From Lachnospiraceae bacterium (lineage in GTDB: Bacteria > Bacillota > Clostridia > Lachnospirales > Lachnospiraceae): a stretch of 64,000 nucleotides of DNA. Position 1 is the stretch's first letter. The number at the start of each line of letters is the position of its first letter. The translations under genes were made by a program, and so were the position numbers. Shown here one piece after another: positions 25,691 through 33,419 of this stretch. The notes beneath the pieces are model-generated. The model ran no database searches, was not told the DNA's origin, and saw only the letters and a program-made list of their open reading frames with translations. Where the stretch lies: contig AP025576.1 in assembly GCA_022845955.1 (NCBI GenBank), positions 6,014,001-6,078,000 of the forward strand. The letters are read 5' to 3'.

Positions 25691-25946
25691 GTACAAATAG
25701 GGTGTAGATAAAAAAGTTTGGCGTCCCCCGGCCCTGTTTCCCTGTGCGGCCTGCTGCCCTGCAAGGATTCCTGGAAGGGGCGTTATAAGCACGCCGGTCC
25801 TTTGGCTGCGTCCTTTGCAGCCTTAGTACCGCTGCGTGATTATCCGAGCGGAAGCGTCCCCTGGAAGGAACCTTGCAGGGCAGCTGGCCGCACAGAGAAG
25901 CAGGGCCGGGGGACGCCAAACTTTTTTATCTACACCCGTACAAATA
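25691..25946. mobile_element. MITE-like element with long terminal inverted repeats and 9-bp target duplication
   Basis: The element itself is 25700-25937 (238 bp). Its ends GGGTGTAGATAAAAAAGTTT and the reverse complement on the right are identical for 37 bases, and similarity continues with few mismatches for about 80 bases per arm. The centre is about 75 bp. GTACAAATA flanks it on both sides (25691-25699 and 25938-25946), a perfect 9-bp direct repeat as left by transposition. No transposase is encoded. It lies between the divergent promoters of the NhaC-type gene and the methyltransferase gene. Confidence 0.85.
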
Positions 25947-26009
25947 GGTGTTGCGAAAAACGCTTGCGGTACTGTTCACGGCTCCTTGTGCCGCCAGAAG
26001 CGTAACAAG

Positions 26010-26038
26010 TTGCATTCCTGCAACGGTTCGTGTATAGT
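26010..26038 (+). promoter_or_regulatory. Promoter of the methyltransferase gene
   Basis: TTGCAT (26010-26015) and TATAGT (26033-26038) with a 17-base spacer, about 140 bases before the start codon. Confidence 0.6.
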
Positions 26039-26116
26039 ATTATGAGAATAACGGGCTGCCGGAAACGGATTTTCATACGGACGCGGTACCGGCACGCTGG
26101 AGATAAATTAATTCAC

Positions 26117-26149
26117 GTAATGGTTCAGACAAGCCTGAATGGTTACCAT
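26117..26149. repeat. Copy of the GTAACAGTTCAGAC...GAATGGTWACC repeat
   Basis: GTAATGGTTCAGAC, a short spacer and GAATGGTTACCA match the copy at 31279-31311 over about 32 bases. It lies in the untranslated leader of the methyltransferase gene. Confidence 0.6.
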
Positions 26150-26180
26150 TTTATAACAAGAGAGAGAATGGAGCAATTAT

Positions 26181-27050
26181 ATGTGGAAAGCGGAAAACTG
26201 GAAAGATTACGAAGTACTGGATACCGGGAACGGAGAAAAGCTGGAACGCTGGGGAGAATATATCCTGGTGCGGCCGGATCCCCAGGTAATATGGGACAGC
26301 CCCCGCAAGGCACCGGGCTGGAAGAAGAGGAACGGCCATTACCATCGGAGCAGCAAGGGCGGAGGGGAGTGGGAATTCTTTGATCTCCCGGAGGAATGGA
26401 GCATCCATTACGAAGGGCTCACCTTCCGGCTGAAACCCTTCAGCTTCAAGCACACGGGGCTTTTTCCGGAACAGGCAGTGAACTGGGACTGGTTCTCCGG
26501 CATCATTCGTAATTCACAACGGCCTCTTAAGGTACTGAATCTGTTCGCTTATACCGGAGGCGCCACTTTAAGTGCCGCCAAAGCCGGAGCCAGCGTCACA
26601 CATGTGGATGCCTCCAAGGGTATGGTTTCCTGGGCAAAAGAGAATGCTGCCGCATCCGGCCTGTCCGACGCCCCGATACGCTGGCTGGTGGATGACTGTG
26701 TAAAATTCGTGGAACGGGAAATCCGCCGGGGCAATACCTATGACGGCATCATTATGGATCCGCCTTCTTATGGAAGAGGCCCCAAGGGGGAAATCTGGAA
26801 AATAGAAGAAAGCATCTTTCCCTTTGTCAAGCTGTGCAGCCAGCTGCTCTCCAAAGACGCCCGCTTTTTCCTGATTAATTCCTACACCACGGGCCTGCAG
26901 CCCGCAGTGCTGTCATATATGCTGCAGCTGACCATCACGCCTGTCCTTGGCGGACATGTGGAAGCCGGCGAAATCGGCCTTCCGGTTGCCGAAAACGGTC
27001 TGGTCCTTCCCTGCGGGGCATCCGGACGCTGGAGCAAAGATAGTATTTAA
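26181..27050 (+). CDS. Class I SAM-dependent methyltransferase, RlmI/RlmK-like
   Basis: 289 residues from ATG 26181, with GGAG seven bases upstream. Motif I is LNLFAYTGGATLSAAKAGAS (about residues 119-138), motif II follows as VTHVDASKGMVSWAKENA, and DPPSYGRGPKGEIW near 193-206 is the DPPxF/Y signature of methyltransferases acting on a base in RNA. The N-terminal part before the Rossmann fold is a short family-specific extension. It is likely an rRNA methyltransferase; the target base is not known. Its stop codon overlaps the convergent gene at 27047 by four bases (TTAA shared). Confidence 0.85.
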   Translation: MWKAENWKDYEVLDTGNGEKLERWGEYILVRPDPQVIWDSPRKAPGWKKRNGHYHRSSKGGGEWEFFDLPEEWSIHYEGLTFRLKPFSFKHTGLFPEQAVNWDWFSGIIRNSQRPLKVLNLFAYTGGATLSAAKAGASVTHVDASKGMVSWAKENAAASGLSDAPIRWLVDDCVKFVEREIRRGNTYDGIIMDPPSYGRGPKGEIWKIEESIFPFVKLCSQLLSKDARFFLINSYTTGLQPAVLSYMLQLTITPVLGGHVEAGEIGLPVAENGLVLPCGASGRWSKDSI

Positions 27051-28153
27051 CTCAATCCTGATATAATACCTGCCAATACCACCATATAAAATACAAAAGC
27101 AATTACCATCACAATGGCGGACCAAATCAAAGCTGCTTTACAAAAATTAGCCTTGCTGCGGTTTTCCGTGCTGCTGAAGCCCCAGACGAACAGCATGACT
27201 ATCCCCACACAGGGAATAGATAAAACCAGCAGCGTTACGATCCATTCTGCTATTTTCATTGGCTCTTCCGGGCCTTCCGGACGGATGGGCGCTCCCTGGT
27301 AAGGGCTTTCCGGAAAATACCCCTGAAAACCTGGCCGGGTATTCATCTGCCGGCCGCTGTTTCCACCGGGATACGGATTCCCGTTCGGGACAGGTTCCCT
27401 GTATGTATTGGGATTGCCGTACGGATTTCCCTGTGCGCCCTGATTTCCCTGGTAATACGGGCCGTTATAAGCGTTCTGTCCGTTGGGATAGAGCGGGGTC
27501 TGTCCATAGGCATTGGAATTCCCGTACCCGCTGTTTCCTGCCCCATATCCCTGCCTGGCATCCGGGTACCCGTTTCCCTGATATCCATTTCCTGTGTTCC
27601 CGCCGGCGGACGCGTTTTCCTGATAGTTCCTGCCGGGATATGCGGCGTTCCCGTAATCCGCCCCCATCTGCTGCCTTGCTGCACCCGGATCCGGCTGTGT
27701 CCCTCCCATCTGCCTGTTTCCCATCTGTGCATTTTCCGGTTGTGAAGCCCTAAAATCCTCAGCCTGCGGTACCTTATCGGACTCTGCCGCGTGTGTATCC
27801 GCAGTCTCAGACACGTTTTCCGGCGCGGCCGCCTCCATATCCGCAGTCCCCGATACGCTATCCGGCGCGCTTGCCTCTGTATCCGCAGTCCCAAGTACGC
27901 TATCCGGCGCGCTTGCCTCTGTATCTGCAGTCCCCGATACGCTTTCCGGCGCGCTTGCCTCTGTATCTGCAGTCCCCTGTACGCTTTCCGGCGCGGCCGC
28001 CTCCGTATCCGCAGTCCCCGATACGCTATCCGGCCGGATAACGTCCTGCTGCTGCCCGTCTGCCGCACACTCCTGGCGCACGTCTTCCGTCACCGGCTCC
28101 CCGTTCTGCTGTTGTGTGTCATCTATGGAACCAAACCAATCTCTGTCGCTCAT
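27047..28153 (-). CDS. Repeat-rich, Gln/Asn/Gly-rich membrane protein of unknown function
   Basis: 368 residues. After an acidic 40-residue start come six exact-length tandem repeats of 14 residues (41-124; type PDSVSGTADTEASA), encoded by 42-bp units at 27782-28033. Residues 125-295 form a low-complexity stretch rich in Gly, Asn, Gln, Tyr and Pro, similar to prion-like or mucin-like linkers. The C-terminus has two membrane helices (EWIVTLLVLSIPCVGIVMLF and ALIWSAIVMVIAFVFYMVVL) separated by a charged loop, resembling small DUF4190-type domains. With no signal peptide, the long N-terminal tail probably stays in the cytoplasm. Function not recognised. Confidence 0.8.
   Translation of the reverse strand: MSDRDWFGSIDDTQQQNGEPVTEDVRQECAADGQQQDVIRPDSVSGTADTEAAAPESVQGTADTEASAPESVSGTADTEASAPDSVLGTADTEASAPDSVSGTADMEAAAPENVSETADTHAAESDKVPQAEDFRASQPENAQMGNRQMGGTQPDPGAARQQMGADYGNAAYPGRNYQENASAGGNTGNGYQGNGYPDARQGYGAGNSGYGNSNAYGQTPLYPNGQNAYNGPYYQGNQGAQGNPYGNPNTYREPVPNGNPYPGGNSGRQMNTRPGFQGYFPESPYQGAPIRPEGPEEPMKIAEWIVTLLVLSIPCVGIVMLFVWGFSSTENRSKANFCKAALIWSAIVMVIAFVFYMVVLAGIISGLS
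27782..28033 (-). repeat. Six tandem 42-bp units (coding minisatellite)
   Basis: 252 bp made of six 42-bp units without interruption, each encoding a 14-residue repeat. Units differ at few positions, so copy number may vary between strains. Confidence 0.9.
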
Positions 28154-28300
28154 GCAAACCTCCTGTCACCGCATCCGATCCTTCTGCTGCTATCTTTTTG
28201 TTATCCTCTGTCACTGTTCAGTACCTGTACCGCCATGTACATAAAGATTACGGTCACCCCATAAAAGGAGATGTCCTGCCGAACAGTTACTGTTATTCTA

Positions 28301-28759
28301 TCATATGCCGAACAGCCGCCGCAATAAGTCATTATAAAAGGGGAATAACCGGTTCAGCATATTATCCCGTTTAAACGTCATAGGCGGGTATCCCGGAAAC
28401 TCCGAAGCCATCCGGAACAAATACACCGCAATCATTACCGCCGCGATCACCGCCATCCCCTTCACTGCTCCTTTCACCGGCATGCCTCTTATATAGCGCC
28501 GGTAAATGAACCAAAGAGCAAAGAAAACCCACAAAAATGCACAGGGATTCAGATGCCACGCCCTTGCAAACTGCCCTGTCAAAATACATAAGATGGCTCT
28601 CGTAATCCCGCAGCCCGGACAGGGAAATCCGGTGAGAATAAGCAAGGGGCAAAAAGCATGGAAAACCGTGCGCACCACCAGATAATAGACCAGGAATGCT
28701 GCCGCCGCCCACTTATACTGTTTTATATCCTTCCCTATCCGGTGCAGAATCAGGTGCAT
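28301..28759 (-). CDS. DUF2752 membrane protein
   Basis: 152 residues with about four membrane segments and the signature ILTGFPCPGCGITRAILCIL (CPGCGxTR) that defines DUF2752. Its start lies ten bases inside the end of hypA, so it is probably co-transcribed with hypAB. The pair of Cys suggests metal or redox chemistry, but no function is established for the family. The 147-bp region up to 28300 holds no clear feature. Confidence 0.85.
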   Translation of the reverse strand: MHLILHRIGKDIKQYKWAAAAFLVYYLVVRTVFHAFCPLLILTGFPCPGCGITRAILCILTGQFARAWHLNPCAFLWVFFALWFIYRRYIRGMPVKGAVKGMAVIAAVMIAVYLFRMASEFPGYPPMTFKRDNMLNRLFPFYNDLLRRLFGI

Positions 28760-29091
28760 ACAATCTCCTTAATAAAAAAATCCCTGCCGCTTATGATCTT
28801 CATATTCCGGCTGCCGCAGGACGGGCAGACCCCGCCGCATACCGTGGCATGGAACTGTGTCCCGCAGTCCAGGCAGCGGCCGTTTGCAGGAAGGATTTCA
28901 ATTTCCAGATCCGTATGCTCCAGCATACTTCCTTCCACTGCGGCAGAATATACCTTTTTCATATATTCCGGTATTACGGATGAAATCTCCCCAATCTGCA
29001 AAACCAGTGTTTCTATGGTATCCACCTGGTTTTCCACGGCAAACTTCTCAACGGTTTTCACGATTTCCATCAAAATTCCCAGTTCATGCAA
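28750..29091 (-). CDS. hypA: Hydrogenase maturation nickel metallochaperone HypA
   Basis: 113 residues. The nickel-binding N-terminus MHELGI is intact, and the zinc site is formed by CLDCGTQFH and CPSCGS (residues about 73-76 and 89-92). HypA works with HypB to deliver nickel to [NiFe]-hydrogenase or, in some bacteria, urease. It is six bases downstream of hypB. Neither hypCDEF nor a hydrogenase is in the window. Confidence 0.95.
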   Translation of the reverse strand: MHELGILMEIVKTVEKFAVENQVDTIETLVLQIGEISSVIPEYMKKVYSAAVEGSMLEHTDLEIEILPANGRCLDCGTQFHATVCGGVCPSCGSRNMKIISGRDFFIKEIVCT

Positions 29092-29097
29092 GGCGTT

Positions 29098-29766
29098 TTA
29101 CTCCTTCCATTCCCGTACCTGCTCTCTGAGCCAGCCGGCCCATTCATCCATTCCCTCTCCGGTTTTGGCACAGACAGGGATAATCTTTATATCCGGGTTG
29201 ATTTTTCTGGCTCTTTCCATACAGGCTTCCATATCGAATTCAAAATATGGAAGGACATCCGTTTTATTGATCAAAAGGACATCCGATACGGAAAACATCA
29301 GGGGGTATTTCAGAGGCTTGTCATCCCCTTCGGGTACGCTCAGAATCATGGCATTTTTAGAAGCTCCGGTGTCAAATTCCGCCGGGCATACCAGATTTCC
29401 CACATTTTCCAGAACCGCCAGATCGATTCCTTCCGTCTCCAGCGCGTCCAGACCCTGTTTTGTCATCCCCGCATCCAGATGGCACATTCCGCCTGTATGA
29501 AGCTGAATTACCTTTACCCCTGTTTCTGATATGGCGGCAGCATCCACATCCGAATCAATATCGGCTTCCATAATACCGATTTTCATTTCCTCCTTTAATA
29601 AGGCAATGGTCCTTTTCAGAGTGGTAGTCTTCCCCGATCCGGGAGATGACATCAGATTCAGCAGAAAGGTTTTGTGTGCCTTTAATTCCTTCCGCAGCGC
29701 TTCCGCTTCCCTGTCGTTATCTTCAAACACACTTTTTTTGATTTCCAGTATCTTTATTTCCTTCAT
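29098..29766 (-). CDS. hypB: Hydrogenase/urease nickel incorporation GTPase HypB
   Basis: 222 residues from ATG 29766, with GGAG six bases upstream; the longer frame to 29793 lacks a site. Walker A is SPGSGKTT, the metal-site region includes HTGGMCHLDAGM, followed by LENVGNLVCPAEFD and NKTDVLPY (guanine specificity). There is no His-rich N-terminal store. It loads nickel with HypA. A promoter lies at 29804-29832. Confidence 0.95.
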   Translation of the reverse strand: MKEIKILEIKKSVFEDNDREAEALRKELKAHKTFLLNLMSSPGSGKTTTLKRTIALLKEEMKIGIMEADIDSDVDAAAISETGVKVIQLHTGGMCHLDAGMTKQGLDALETEGIDLAVLENVGNLVCPAEFDTGASKNAMILSVPEGDDKPLKYPLMFSVSDVLLINKTDVLPYFEFDMEACMERARKINPDIKIIPVCAKTGEGMDEWAGWLREQVREWKE

Positions 29767-29803
29767 ATCTTTCTCCTTTACCTGTAAATGCATGATTTCC
29801 GCT

Positions 29804-29832
29804 TATATAAAAGTAACACTCTGTCCTGTCAA
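29804..29832 (-). promoter_or_regulatory. Promoter of hypB-hypA-DUF2752
   Basis: Minus-strand TTGACA (29827-29832) and TATATA (29804-29809) with a 17-base spacer, about 30 bases before the hypB site. Confidence 0.7.
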
Positions 29833-29861
29833 AGTCAACGGACACGAAAATTTAACCTGAA

Positions 29862-29932
29862 GAAAAGACGTTACGGTTCACTCCGTACTGTGCAGTAAAT
29901 GCACAGTTCTGAGTAAACCGTAACGAAAAGAC
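29862..29932. mobile_element. 55-bp palindromic element with 8-bp flanking direct repeats
   Basis: The palindrome 29870-29924 begins GTTACGGTT and ends AACCGTAAC, with an inner ACTGTGCA/TGCACAGT stem around a 5-base loop. GAAAAGAC flanks it directly on both sides (29862-29869 and 29925-29932). This looks like a tiny non-autonomous insertion with a target duplication, or a REP-like hairpin. It lies between DUF3048 and hypB. Confidence 0.7.
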
Positions 29933-29947
29933 TTCCAAAATCGGAGC

Positions 29948-29977
29948 GGAAAACAAACGCCGCCCGGCGGGCGGCGT
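29948..29977 (-). terminator. Terminator of the DUF3048 gene
   Basis: ACGCCGCCC (29957-29965) pairs perfectly with GGGCGGCGT (29969-29977); on the minus strand it is followed by a T-rich tail (TTTGTTTT). It begins 11 bases after the stop codon. Confidence 0.8.
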
Positions 29978-29988
29978 ATAATCCTGCT

Positions 29989-31161
29989 TTATTCGTATTC
30001 CACAAACTCGGAATATTCCTTCCAGATATTACAGATCCAGGTCTTGCCCTGGTTGAAAATAATTTCGTTTCCTTCTTCATCATAGAACTTGGCCGGAACC
30101 CCGTCGCCTTCCATCCGGGACCAGGTACCCTTTATCACTTTACCGTTGGTGAAAACAAGGGCATCCCCTTCACCATGGACGCCGAAGGCCAGATAATCCT
30201 TCGCATCCCTCACCTCACCATGACAATACTGGAACACCACATTAGACACGGCAAGCTGTTCGTTGTTCATCTCGTCTATCTGCTTCTTTCCGTCCTGGAA
30301 GCGGTAATACAGGTTATCCTCTTCGTTATATTCAAAATATGGATTATAGGAGCCATAGCCGCCTGCATTGCTCTTGGTTCCGCCGGGACGGATTATAACG
30401 GCGTCCTTTGCATCCTCATATTCCGCCCTGTTTCCCTCCGCAGCAAAGGTAAACTGGGGAACAAAATCATCGTCATATTCCCATTCGTAACCCAGGCGGT
30501 CGGCGGCTTCCATCACGCCGTCAATGAACAGATAGCCGGTAAATTCCCTGGCATAACCGGGTCGTGCAATCCGCCCGAAGGCTTCATCCGCAGGGTTATG
30601 GATCCCTTCCACGCCGGCACTGATATTCTGCACCGTATCCCGGTTAATCAGTTCCTCCACATAGGGTATGGCCAGCCCCCAGTTACAGTAAATCGCCTGA
30701 TAGCCCATAGCTGTATAAATATAATAATCCCGGCTGCTTCTTACAGGACCGATATGATCCAGATCATCAAAATCCTCAAAAACAGCCATAAGACGGGTAA
30801 TTCGTCCTTCCACAGGAGCTTCATAGATGATACTTGCCTGAGAAATGGCATACTGCGGCATTGCCTGGGCATTGTTGGGTATCATAACCGCCAAAGGCCT
30901 TCTGACAACCACCTCTTCCTTTTTCCATTCCCCGGTGAGATAACTCTGCATCTTCCCATCTACCACTTTACGCTCTTCAATTATCTGAAGGCCCGCTTCC
31001 TCACTCTCCGTTTCTGTTTCACTTTCCGTTTCCTGTGCCTGCGTGGAAGCTGCCGTCGTTTCTTCTACCATCGTTTCCTGCTTTTTGCCGCAGGAAGTCA
31101 GCGCCAATGCCATAACCATAATAGATGCAAGCGCCCATACTGTTTTTTTCCGTTTCATCAT
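29989..31161 (-). CDS. DUF3048 domain lipoprotein, YerB-like
   Basis: 390 residues with a lipoprotein signal (KKTVWALASIMVMALALTSC, Cys24 as lipid site) and a Thr/Glu/Ser-rich linker to about residue 60. The DUF3048 domain follows with LAVMIPNNAQAMPQYAISQA and GRITRLMAVFEDFDDLDHIG, then RSSRDYYIYTAMGYQAIYCN; a second region near 230-390 includes FQYCHGEVRD. The family includes B. subtilis YerB; its role at the cell surface is unknown. Single-gene unit with its own promoter and terminator. Confidence 0.9.
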   Translation of the reverse strand: MMKRKKTVWALASIMVMALALTSCGKKQETMVEETTAASTQAQETESETETESEEAGLQIIEERKVVDGKMQSYLTGEWKKEEVVVRRPLAVMIPNNAQAMPQYAISQASIIYEAPVEGRITRLMAVFEDFDDLDHIGPVRSSRDYYIYTAMGYQAIYCNWGLAIPYVEELINRDTVQNISAGVEGIHNPADEAFGRIARPGYAREFTGYLFIDGVMEAADRLGYEWEYDDDFVPQFTFAAEGNRAEYEDAKDAVIIRPGGTKSNAGGYGSYNPYFEYNEEDNLYYRFQDGKKQIDEMNNEQLAVSNVVFQYCHGEVRDAKDYLAFGVHGEGDALVFTNGKVIKGTWSRMEGDGVPAKFYDEEGNEIIFNQGKTWICNIWKEYSEFVEYE

Positions 31162-31213
31162 TCGTTTTCCTTTTTTCGACTAAAAACCTGATTTCAGTAA
31201 CTGAAGCTATTAT

Positions 31214-31244
31214 ATAATAGGCAGTTCCCTTTTGTCCATGTCAA
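31214..31244 (-). promoter_or_regulatory. Probable promoter of the DUF3048 gene
   Basis: Minus-strand TTGACA (31239-31244) with TATTAT (31214-31219), spacer 19; a shifted CTATTA option has 18. Confidence 0.5.
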
Positions 31245-31278
31245 AGAAAGGAATTTTTGCAGACCAGCTACAATTTCC

Positions 31279-31311
31279 GTAACAGTTCAGACGCGCTGTG
31301 AATGGTAACCA
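31279..31311. repeat. Copy of the GTAACAGTTCAGAC...GAATGGTWACC repeat
   Basis: GTAACAGTTCAGACGCGCTG followed by TGAATGGTAACCA. It stands eight bases after the permease stop codon at 31319, and matches the copy at 26117-26149. Confidence 0.6.
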
Positions 31312-31318
31312 GCCTGCC

Positions 31319-32548
31319 TTACCTCATCTGGGCCTTACTGTAAATACGATATATAAGGGGCCATATCAGCATGGTCAGCACCGAATAAACCACAAGCAGG
31401 ATTCCAGCCGCCCCCACTATTTTTCCGGCTATATGGTAGAGATTAAAGTATACCACAGACATATTCATCTGCAATAACTGATCCGGCATCAGCCCGATTA
31501 TTTTATTCACAAGGGAAAACCGGATTCCGCTGAAAAATGAAGGGATAAAAATCAGGATAAACGGAACCATTACCGCAACCACAGCCGATTTACATGCTGC
31601 GGATACCAGCATGGTGAGGAACAGCATAAACACACATCCCACATATCCTCCTGCGAACACAAGCACACCTTCCTGCCAATAGGTAATATTGCAGAAGCTT
31701 TTCCAGCCGCCGCTGCCGGTCTGGATATAACAGCCAGCCCCGTCCGTTCCCAGCACCCCCAGGACAATTCCCATGTAGAGAAATACCATAATCCAGTAGA
31801 TCGCCGTTATCAGTAAAAAACCAGCCTTTATTTTGGCGGATACCGCCTTTCCTCTTCCATGGTACGCTGTGAAAAAAACAGCATTGGCTTTATATTGATA
31901 CTCGCACGAAAAAATGGTAGCTGCAAGGAAACCCAGTATCAGAACCAGAATCATGAGAAGCGTGGGGGCATATAAAAAAAGCTGCTTCCAGCCGTCGGCA
32001 TAATCATAATACAAAGGGACTTCCATTTCCCCGTATTTTTCCACCAAAAATTCTTTTTCTTCCTCCGAAAACTGTTCTTTCCCTTCCTTATCCAGCCAGT
32101 CCTTCAGGTGCTTTGTCCTGTTCATGTAAAACAGAGGAGCATCCTCCGGCACAAGGGAATCCGGCAGATAATAGTCATAGTCCCTGAATTCTCCATAACT
32201 ATATACCAAAAGCATACGGATATCAGAAAACCCCTGTTTCCAGCCATATGCAATATTATTTTTCCGGATATCCGCAGAACGGGATTCCTCCGTTTGGTTT
32301 ATAGCGGTATTTGCTTCAATGACCTGTCTTATTTTTTCCTCTGTAAGCAGTCCCGTCCATTCCTTTTTCCTTTCCCGCAGCTTTTCTGCCGCCGCGATTC
32401 CGTGTTCCGTCTCCCCATTTTCATTCACATAATCTACGCCGGATATGGCAAAGAAGCAAACGAGGAACAAAAGGCAAGCCAGGCATATGACAGCTATTTT
32501 ATTACTTGTTTTTGATAAAATTTTCTTAATCTCATAATAAACCATCAT
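31319..32548 (-). CDS. ABC-2 type permease subunit (unclassified)
   Basis: About 409 residues from ATG 32548 (MMVYYEIKKILSKTSNKIAV). One N-terminal membrane helix is followed by a long extracytoplasmic region (about residues 40-190) and then about five or six helices, the layout of ABC-2 exporters. The start lies inside the end of the ATPase gene, so the two are coupled. The encoded pair with the ATPase should export or extract a hydrophobic substrate, possibly a peptide; nothing shows which. Confidence 0.75.
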   Translation of the reverse strand: MMVYYEIKKILSKTSNKIAVICLACLLFLVCFFAISGVDYVNENGETEHGIAAAEKLRERKKEWTGLLTEEKIRQVIEANTAINQTEESRSADIRKNNIAYGWKQGFSDIRMLLVYSYGEFRDYDYYLPDSLVPEDAPLFYMNRTKHLKDWLDKEGKEQFSEEEKEFLVEKYGEMEVPLYYDYADGWKQLFLYAPTLLMILVLILGFLAATIFSCEYQYKANAVFFTAYHGRGKAVSAKIKAGFLLITAIYWIMVFLYMGIVLGVLGTDGAGCYIQTGSGGWKSFCNITYWQEGVLVFAGGYVGCVFMLFLTMLVSAACKSAVVAVMVPFILIFIPSFFSGIRFSLVNKIIGLMPDQLLQMNMSVVYFNLYHIAGKIVGAAGILLVVYSVLTMLIWPLIYRIYSKAQMR

Positions 32549-33419
32549 CCTCACCGCCTTTTTCTCCAAAATAATATAAAAATACATCTTCCAGTGTAAT
32601 TTCTTCCTGCCTGGCATCCGGACAGGGCTTTTCACGGGATAACATTCGCAGTTCCACACCGCCGGTAATTGTCTTCCTATTTGCAACCTTATAATCCTTT
32701 GCCCAGTCCTGCGCTTCCCTTAGAGAGGTTCTGCAGCTGTAGACCTTATCGGGTACGGACGCCATAATCTTTTCCGGGCTTCCGGAGAGGACAATGCGGC
32801 CCTCCCCCATCAGCAGTATCTCATTGGCAATATACTCGACATCCGAAACGATATGGGTGGAAAGAAGGACCAGCCTGTCCTGGGACAGTCCGCTGAGTAA
32901 ATTCCGGAACCGGATTCTTTCATTGGGATCCAGGCCGGCTGTAGGCTCATCCAGAATCAGGATATCGGGGTCGTTCAGCATCGCCTGGGCGATTCCCGCT
33001 CTCCTCTTCATACCGCCGGACAGCTTTTTCATTTTTTTATGGGCCGCCTTTGACAGTCCTACCCGCTGCAGCAATTCGGTCACCCTTTTTTTAGCTGACG
33101 CCTGGCGCAGTCCTTTAATAGACGCCACATACATCAGATATTCCTGCACGGTAAAATCCGGATAGAAACCAAACTCCTGAGGCAGATAACCCAGCCGTTT
33201 TCTGTATTCTTTATCCATCACAAAGATATCCTCCCCGTCACAGGTTATTCTCCCTGCGGTTGGCTTCAGCAGGGTACACAGCATTCTCATAAGCGTGGTT
33301 TTTCCGGCACCGTTCACTCCCAGAAGCCCATAAACACCGTTATGCATATGACAGCTGACCTGATCTACCGCCTTAAAACCGCCAAACTCCCTGGTAACTC
33401 CTTCTATCTTCAATTCCAT
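32532..33419 (-). CDS. ABC transporter ATP-binding protein
   Basis: 295 residues from ATG 33419 (MELKIEGVTREFGGFKAVDQ). Walker A GVNGAGKTT near residue 36, signature LSGGMKRRAGIAQ near 130, Walker B ILILDEPTAGLD near 152, and the switch His in STHIVSD are all intact, so it should hydrolyse ATP. The C-terminal 70 residues resemble the extension of CcmA/BcrA-type exporters. It overlaps the upstream membrane gene by ten bases and the permease gene by 17. Confidence 0.93.
   Translation of the reverse strand: MELKIEGVTREFGGFKAVDQVSCHMHNGVYGLLGVNGAGKTTLMRMLCTLLKPTAGRITCDGEDIFVMDKEYRKRLGYLPQEFGFYPDFTVQEYLMYVASIKGLRQASAKKRVTELLQRVGLSKAAHKKMKKLSGGMKRRAGIAQAMLNDPDILILDEPTAGLDPNERIRFRNLLSGLSQDRLVLLSTHIVSDVEYIANEILLMGEGRIVLSGSPEKIMASVPDKVYSCRTSLREAQDWAKDYKVANRKTITGGVELRMLSREKPCPDARQEEITLEDVFLYYFGEKGGEDDGLL

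Noticed and set aside
25620..26005. Two open frames on opposite strands with nearly the same protein start (MASPGP...)
   Set aside because: They are read from the two arms of one inverted repeat (the MITE-like element) and are not genes.
27782..28033. Regular repeats considered as a CRISPR array
   Set aside because: Units are 42 bp with no unique spacers and keep one coding frame; they encode peptide repeats.
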